Assembly: GCF_002303885.1 (NCBI RefSeq)
Contig: NZ_MRCM01000015.1
Coordinates: 1-64,000 of the forward strand
Length of the DNA: 64,000 bases
Source: Flavobacterium sp. ACN2
GTDB taxonomy: Bacteria > Bacteroidota > Bacteroidia > Flavobacteriales > Flavobacteriaceae
Direction of reading: 5' to 3'
Within the stretch, counting starts at the first letter, position 1; every line of letters starts with the position of its first letter. Position numbers and translations under genes: made by a program. The notes under the pieces are model-generated. The model was not told where the DNA came from. It did not search any database and saw nothing but the letters and a program-made list of their open reading frames with translations. Shown here one piece after another: positions 62,201 through 64,000 of the stretch.

Positions 62201-63322
62201 GGTGTAGGAATTGCCGAGGAACATATCGATAAAATTTTCGATCTGTTTTTTGAAGTTCCAACACATAATCAGGTTCAGAAAAATTACAATAAAGGAACAG
62301 GAATCGGACTTTCTATCGTTAAAAACATTGTTAAACTTCATAAAGGAAAAATTGATGTTACCAATAAACCTTCTGGCGGAGTTATTTTTAAAGTGACTTT
62401 ACCGCTTGGGCGTGAACATCTTCTGGACAACGAAATTATTCCTGATTTTAAAATCAGTGACGATATTGCACAATACGCAGCTCAGTTAGAAACTTCAGAA
62501 ATTGTAGAAAATGATGACATTGAAGATTTAATTGTAAACGAAGAAAAACAAACGATTTTAATTGTTGAAGATCATAAAGTCTTGAGAAAGTTCATGAAAA
62601 ACCTGCTCAAAAAAGACTACAATATTATCGAAGCCGAAAATGGTAAAATTGCTTTAGAGAAAGCTTTAAAATTTGTTCCAAATCTGATTATCAGCGATGT
62701 GATTATGCCAGAAATGGTAGGAACTGAATTGTGTTCACGAATCAAAGAAAACATCAAAACCAGCCATATTCCGGTTATTCTGCTGACTTCGAGATCGTCA
62801 TTAGTTTACAAATTTGAAGGATTAGAAAGCGGTGCCGATGATTACATTAGTAAACCATTCAATTTAATGGAATTCAGGCTTCGCGTTAAAAATCTTCTAA
62901 ATACAACGGAACGTTTGAGAATCAAATTTTCAAGTGAAGACAGTTTTATTCCGTCAGAAATTACGGTTTCTTCTCTGGATGAAGAATTATTGAAAAAAGC
63001 ATTCAAAATTGTAGAAGAAAATATTTCAAACGAACAATTCGATATTCCGTTTTTCTGTTCAGAATTAGGCGTAAGCCGAACGATGTTATTCTTAAAAATA
63101 AAAGCTTGGACCAATTGCACGCCAAACGAATTTATACATGAAATCAGATTAAAACGTGCGGCTCAATTATTAGAACAAAACAAATTAACGGTTTCTGAGA
63201 TCAGTTATAAAGTCGGTTTCAACAATCCGAAATACTTTAGCAAATGCTTTCAGAAAAAGTACGGTGAAACTCCATCTCAATACGCCGACAAATTTTATAA
63301 ATCTTCTACGATTAAATTGTGA
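59228..63322 (+). CDS. Hybrid two-component system (HTCS) regulator
   Basis: A 1364-residue one-protein signalling system of the PUL class. A signal peptide (to about 20) is followed by a periplasmic sensor of Reg_prop propeller repeats (about 30-690: WVGTYNGLNCYDP, WIGTTKGLCQL-type) and a Y_Y_Y domain (about 715-785). One transmembrane helix (about 797-817) leads to a HisKA domain with His845 in ISHEFRTPLT and an ATPase domain (about 950-1065: NLISNAFRYTP, GTGIGLSIVKNIVKLH). A receiver with Asp1157 in ISDVIMPE and an AraC-type HTH (about 1255-1355) follow. It probably senses a uronate-containing oligosaccharide and activates the adjacent SusC gene. Confidence 0.96.
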   Translation: MKYKIAFLAIVFVLGNLFSQNKYRLKNFSTTDGLSQSSVIAIHQDKFGQMWFGTRDGLNKYDGSRFTIFRNDAADKFSISNNDILAIEEDNSGKIWVGTYNGLNCYDPVSNRFTRYLHTKANHTISNNAVWSMREIGGEMWFGTSKGLTIFNKKSGLFTSVFHSDDDASTLPSNNILSILKTKKGEIWIGTTKGLCQLTSRKNGKLSFKNYPLNTTDLLNVQSVIEDKDGSLWVGTKNKGLLKFDLKEKAFISFLPAEKYREINTDIRSLVIDNQGSIWVGGYDGIYILGKDKSLQKINNSNNANGIDKVKSIFMDKKGSIWIGCYYKGVNLWDVSNVNFSNYNQNSKKIPMSFDVVSSIISDKNQNIYFGTEGGGISIYNTTTEAVSYINSKTGQTHKNDIKAMCLADDHILWIGTFSKGLSAYNTISKRMEDNRIASDLTELLKESGVYSLKAENKILWIGTFGKGLIRYNTLDKTFQIIGNDTSKPVFLTNNMVRSILIDKQNSIWLGTQNGLNRISLQNFDSKKYQIQHFFYDHSALSGDDILTLFEDSQNKIWVGTKAKGLHVFDGKKFTRINLRIGNTVITSIHSILEDDDKNLWISTNQGIIKYNTIKKSVVIYDQKDGLASNEFNDNSALKLGSNQFYFGSPSGATFFDATKISLNKYAPQVLITDLKIKNETVNAHDKDGILEQSVGYTKTITLDYDKANFSISFAIPNYIRSKNNQYSYRLVGLENNWTTTKNSEANFAIQNPGTYTFEVRGANNDGVWNQAPTTLTVIVNPAPWRSIWAFMLYGIIIGLGLYGLIWIMKSKARLKQKLELEYLETQRIEENNKLKLDFFTNISHEFRTPLTLILGPLQQILADYNGTNEMYKKLLVIEGSANHLLSLINRLMDFRKLENHQVTLESANGNIVKFTKEIFLSFIEYAKDGGYDYTFETENEEILLYFDRYKLERVFYNLISNAFRYTPKGGSIKIKINQDQQNLFIAVEDSGVGIAEEHIDKIFDLFFEVPTHNQVQKNYNKGTGIGLSIVKNIVKLHKGKIDVTNKPSGGVIFKVTLPLGREHLLDNEIIPDFKISDDIAQYAAQLETSEIVENDDIEDLIVNEEKQTILIVEDHKVLRKFMKNLLKKDYNIIEAENGKIALEKALKFVPNLIISDVIMPEMVGTELCSRIKENIKTSHIPVILLTSRSSLVYKFEGLESGADDYISKPFNLMEFRLRVKNLLNTTERLRIKFSSEDSFIPSEITVSSLDEELLKKAFKIVEENISNEQFDIPFFCSELGVSRTMLFLKIKAWTNCTPNEFIHEIRLKRAAQLLEQNKLTVSEISYKVGFNNPKYFSKCFQKKYGETPSQYADKFYKSSTIKL

Positions 63323-63440
63323 AATGTGAGATGTCAAATGTGAGATGTTAAATGTGAATTGTTAGAGGTAACTAAACTTTTTACTTTTTACAACTCACAT
63401 TTAAAATCTTATTTAAACAATTCGCATTTTTAAAGGCTTT
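63323..63440. repeat. ATGTGAGATG-type repeats after the HTCS gene
   Basis: Tandem words ATGTGAGATGT, ATGTGAGATGTT and ATGTGAATTG (63325-63362) face a complement-like CAACTCACATTT at about 63390-63401. The two could pair as an imperfect hairpin. This is part of the 310-base gap before the SusC start. Confidence 0.6.
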
Positions 63441-63443
63441 AAA

Positions 63444-63476
63444 AAGGGTATCTGTATTTTTAGATACCCTTTTTTG
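63444..63476 (+). terminator. Terminator of the HTCS gene
   Basis: AAGGGTATCT (63444-63453) and AGATACCCTT (63462-63471) pair around an eight-base loop, followed by a T-run. It lies about 120 bases after the HTCS stop. Confidence 0.85.
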
Positions 63477-63500
63477 TATTTCTATTTCTTTTTCGGCCTA

Positions 63501-63508
63501 TACATTTG
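63501..63508 (+). promoter_or_regulatory. Candidate -7 element of the SusC transcript
   Basis: TACATTTG at 63501-63508 is an exact -7 match. The nearest upstream TTG (63474-63476) is 24 bases away, longer than usual, so the -33 is uncertain. A start near 63514 would give a leader of about 120 bases before the SusC ATG, and would place the small ORF at 63513 at the 5' end of the transcript. Confidence 0.45.
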
Positions 63509-63512
63509 CGAT

Positions 63513-63605
63513 ATGAAAATCAAAAAAACAAAATTCTTATTGCTGCAAATTTTCTTTGTCATCATCATAATCGGAATGAGTTTATTGCTTTTCTACTTTA
63601 TCTAA
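63513..63605 (+). CDS. 30-residue single-helix membrane peptide (possible)
   Basis: A small ORF beginning five bases after the -7 element. The peptide is MKIKKTKFLLLQIFFVIIII, then GMSLLLFYFI: a basic start and one long hydrophobic helix, as in small membrane peptides. If transcription starts at the expected point, the ORF would be almost leaderless. It could be an upstream peptide affecting SusC translation or a chance ORF; sequence alone cannot decide. Confidence 0.35.
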   Translation: MKIKKTKFLLLQIFFVIIIIGMSLLLFYFI

Positions 63606-63632
63606 CTTATTAACCTTAAAACCAAAAAATGA

Positions 63633-64000
63633 ATGTTTACAAACCACAAAAACAAATCGTTTAGATGGTGTTTTCTAGTATCTTTTTTACTGGTAAATAT
63701 CGTGATGCATGCACAGGAACGAAAAGTAACTGGAAAAATAACTTCCAGCGAAGATTTGCTCGGGCTTCCAGGTGCTAATGTCTATATCAAAAACTCCTCT
63801 GTAGGCGCTTCTGCCGATATGGACGGAAATTATACTGTAGTTGTAGGAGAGAAAAATGCTGTTTTAGTTTTCAATTTCGTAGGATTTCAAACGGTTGAAG
63901 TTCCAGTTGGAACCAAAAATGTTATCAATGTAAGTTTAAAACCAGATACAAAAGCGCTTGACGAAGTTATTGTAGTAGGTTACGGAACGCGTAAAAAGAG
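63633..64000 (+). CDS. SusC/RagA-like TonB-dependent receptor, N-terminal part (cut by window end)
   Basis: The first 122 residues of a SusC-type outer-membrane receptor. The signal peptide runs to MHAQ (about residue 27). A carboxypeptidase-regulatory-like beta-sandwich follows (ERKVTGKITSSEDLLGLPGA, then ANVYIKNSSVGASADMDGNY). The text DEVIVVGYGTRKK at the window edge is the start of the TonB box and plug. It has no STN domain, unlike the SusC at 30058, which fits control by the HTCS gene just upstream rather than by a sigma/anti-sigma pair. An upstream ATG at 63629 is out of frame and stops quickly, so 63633 is the start. Confidence 0.9.
   Translation, partial: MFTNHKNKSFRWCFLVSFLLVNIVMHAQERKVTGKITSSEDLLGLPGANVYIKNSSVGASADMDGNYTVVVGEKNAVLVFNFVGFQTVEVPVGTKNVINVSLKPDTKALDEVIVVGYGTRKK

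Noticed and set aside
1..64000. tRNA, rRNA and common riboswitch search by eye
   Set aside because: No cloverleaf or rRNA segment or recognisable riboswitch core was noticed; a covariance-model scan would be needed to be certain.

Overview
The window is AT-rich DNA from a free-living, Flavobacterium-like member of the Bacteroidota (soil, freshwater or plant-associated type). This rests on SusC/SusD-type receptors, secreted enzymes with type IX secretion (T9SS) C-terminal tails, hybrid two-component and ECF/FecR regulators of polysaccharide utilisation loci, lipoprotein-rich envelope genes, and promoters of the Bacteroidota form (TTG, about 19 bp, TAnnTTTG). I saw no rRNA, tRNA, CRISPR array, integrase or intact insertion sequence. 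The genus is an inference from gene content.

Layout. (1) 45-8202 (+): an operon-like run of two solute-binding-type proteins, two CaiB/BaiF CoA-transferases, a Gfo/Idh/MocA oxidoreductase, a MaoC hydratase and a FucP-type sugar permease. The binding proteins appear to lack export signals and no ABC permease or ATPase is present. (2) 8270-17431: a palindrome mosaic, a small secreted protein, a complete RND efflux pump (outer-membrane factor, pump, adaptor) on the minus strand, and a divergent LytS/LytTR two-component pair followed by a DUF3861 protein. (3) 17778-25942: a secreted sugar-dehydrogenase-like lipoprotein, two thioredoxin-fold proteins, a minus-strand cluster of small cytoplasmic proteins with two SMI1/KNR4 (immunity-type) members and a PTH2-like protein, an SpxH/DsbA-like lipoprotein and a CinA-family amidohydrolase. 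(4) 26291-27967: small acidic and membrane proteins of unknown role and a STAS/SpoIIAA-like protein. (5) 28283-38434: an ECF sigma/FecR/SusC(STN)/SusD locus beside a divergent phosphoinositide-phospholipase-like enzyme and a large calcineurin-type phosphoesterase. (6) 38714-49825: a secreted beta-1,3-glucan/chitin set (GH18, GH64, GH16, all with T9SS tails) under a membrane-bound beta-propeller regulator ending in a LuxR-type helix-turn-helix. (7) 50388-64000: a HAD phosphatase, a DUF4861 protein, a LacI-family repressor, and a uronate catabolic run (YhcH/YiaL, KDPG aldolase, SDR, mannonate dehydratase UxuA), then a beta-helix lyase candidate, a one-piece hybrid two-component regulator and the start of another SusC.

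How it works together. Sections 5, 6 and 7 are three separate nutrient loci, each with a different regulatory logic: ECF/anti-sigma with an STN-bearing SusC, a one-component propeller-LuxR protein, and a hybrid two-component sensor together with a LacI repressor. The uronate section can be read as external cleavage by the beta-helix protein, isomerisation and reduction of a hexuronate to mannonate, UxuA to 2-keto-3-deoxygluconate, phosphorylation (no kinase is in the window), then cleavage by Eda.

Noteworthy points: the paired cytosolic binding-protein/CoA-transferase system; a LacI repressor whose intact DNA-binding domain has no ATG, GTG or TTG start; a MITE-like element at 50103-50273; an orphan immunity-like cluster; and many intergenic inverted repeats with long perfect arms. 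One 14-base repeat word recurs in inverted pairs at three loci.
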